From JBLHKW01 sp047618565 (GTDB lineage: Bacteria; Planctomycetota; UBA1135; GCA-002686595), in NCBI GenBank assembly GCA_047618565.1, contig JBLHKW010000206.1, positions 1-7,077 on the forward strand: 7,077 nt of DNA, in the 5' to 3' direction. Shown here piece by piece: positions 6,350 to 7,077 of this stretch. A program made the position numbers and the translations under genes. Within the stretch, counting starts at the first letter, position 1, and each line of letters starts with the position of its first letter. The notes under the pieces were generated by a model, which saw only the letters and a list, made by a program, of their open reading frames with translations, ran no database searches and was not told the origin of the DNA.

Positions 6350-7077
6350 TCACTCCAACTTCCGCACCAGCTCCGCGACATCCTCAAGCAGCACTCTCTT
6401 CGCTCCACCGACGATATGGCAGTGGTCGGCCATCCACTCCCAGCCCATCAGACCGTCCGGGACCCTGCTCGCGAACAGGGCATCCGCATCCAGCAGCTGC
6501 GCGCCCGGGAACTCCTCGGCGACCTCCCGAATGACGTCGTTCGTGGCATCGTTCCCCCGTCGCGGTGCGCGATCGAACCGGGCCGCGCGCTTGAGGCTAT
6601 CCACGTAGCGCTCCGGCGCGCGCCCCAGAAGCTGCTGGACCAGCCCGAGCTCGAACAACGCCTGCGGATGATCCGGGCACAGGCCAAGGGCGGCCTGCAG
6701 GTCCACCTCGGCCCGCGCGAGCGCCTGCTCCTCTGCGGGATCCAGCTCGCGCGTCTTCAGGCGTTCGAGCGCTCCCCACAGCTGCCAGACCTTCGCATTC
6801 CAGCCCGCGACCGACGCGTGGCCTGATGCGCGACCGGCCAGCTCACCCAGGCCCGGCCGCCGCCCGTAACTCATCGCGGGCGCATCCGCTCGCTGCGGGC
6901 CCGCGCTCCAGTCGAAACCGTGGACGCGCTCGTGCTCGGTACTCGGCAGTAGCGGGGCCAGGAAGTCCGGGCGTGCGGCAATTGCGGATGCGTGTTGCGC
7001 ATCGAACTCGCGCACCTGCGCAGGGTCCATGCTGGGCGGAAGACTCGACTCGAAAGGCGCGGAGTACAGGTTGTGGA
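6350..7077 (-). CDS. TPR-containing SGNH-hydrolase-like protein, C-terminal fragment
   Basis: The frame stays open to the right edge (NLYSAPFESSLPPS precedes the internal Met at 7030), so the start is outside the window and about 242 residues are visible. Numbering from that Met, residues about 103-155 look like TPR helices (ARAEVDLQAALGLCPDHPQA, then LFELGLVQQLLGR, then SLKRAARFD). The end reads LLDADALF, a short linker, then GWEWMADHCHIVGGAKRVL. The D202-H203-C204-H205 group fits the DxxH block that supplies the catalytic Asp and His of SGNH/GDSL hydrolases, and the preceding 'NL..APF.S' phrase is typical of proteins that insert a TPR segment within an SGNH fold. The nucleophile serine block lies upstream and cannot be checked. 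Such enzymes are usually esterases or acyl-transferring enzymes acting on lipids or glycans; the substrate is unknown. It converges on the beta-helix gene and is probably transcribed independently. Confidence 0.68.
   Translation of the reverse strand, partial: HNLYSAPFESSLPPSMDPAQVREFDAQHASAIAARPDFLAPLLPSTEHERVHGFDWSAGPQRADAPAMSYGRRPGLGELAGRASGHASVAGWNAKVWQLWGALERLKTRELDPAEEQALARAEVDLQAALGLCPDHPQALFELGLVQQLLGRAPERYVDSLKRAARFDRAPRRGNDATNDVIREVAEEFPGAQLLDADALFASRVPDGLMGWEWMADHCHIVGGAKRVLLEDVAELVRKLE

Noticed and set aside
1..7077. A new defence, retron, CRISPR or RNA-based system
   Set aside because: No nuclease, reverse transcriptase, toxin-antitoxin pair, repeat array or structured RNA signature is seen on either strand.

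Overview
This is a GC-rich bacterial window carrying parts or all of five protein-coding genes and one transposase remnant. I see no rRNA, tRNA, CRISPR array or intact insertion sequence. The best taxonomic hint is the style of the secreted proteins: a sialidase fused to a DUF1080 (3-keto-disaccharide hydrolase) domain, and a long beta-helix protein ending in a 'choice-of-anchor Q'-like module with an acidic Asp/Gly loop. Such architectures are common in Planctomycetota and related environmental bacteria, and none of the readable starts has a clear Shine-Dalgarno sequence. This assignment is inference, not proof.

Layout: (1) Positions 2-322 (+) are the C-terminal end of a FAD-linked oxidase. 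Three bases later comes a small membrane protein of unknown function (326-946, +), in an operon-like arrangement; its last quarter is out of frame with what looks like the original coding sequence, which would end at 920. (2) Positions 921-1227 hold no gene I can support. (3) A 605-residue secreted sialidase/DUF1080 fusion lies on the minus strand (1228-3045). (4) The divergent spacer 3046-3755 contains a 12-bp inverted repeat 103 bp apart and a decayed IS91-type (Y2) transposase fragment on the minus strand (about 3218-3529). (5) An 850-residue secreted tandem beta-helix protein runs on the plus strand (3756-6308). (6) It converges, across 41 bp with a possible GC hairpin, on the C-terminal part of a TPR-containing SGNH-hydrolase-like protein on the minus strand (6350 to the window edge).

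Functionally, the two complete, divergently placed genes both encode exported proteins, one predicted to cleave terminal sialic acids or related glycans and one with solenoid folds typical of glycan-binding or surface proteins. A joint role in handling external polysaccharide or glycoprotein is possible, but no transporters, sialic-acid catabolic genes or regulators are present to support a pathway. I found no evidence for a new defence, mobile or RNA-based system; the most unusual items are the two domain fusions, the frameshifted membrane protein and the remnant-filled divergent spacer.
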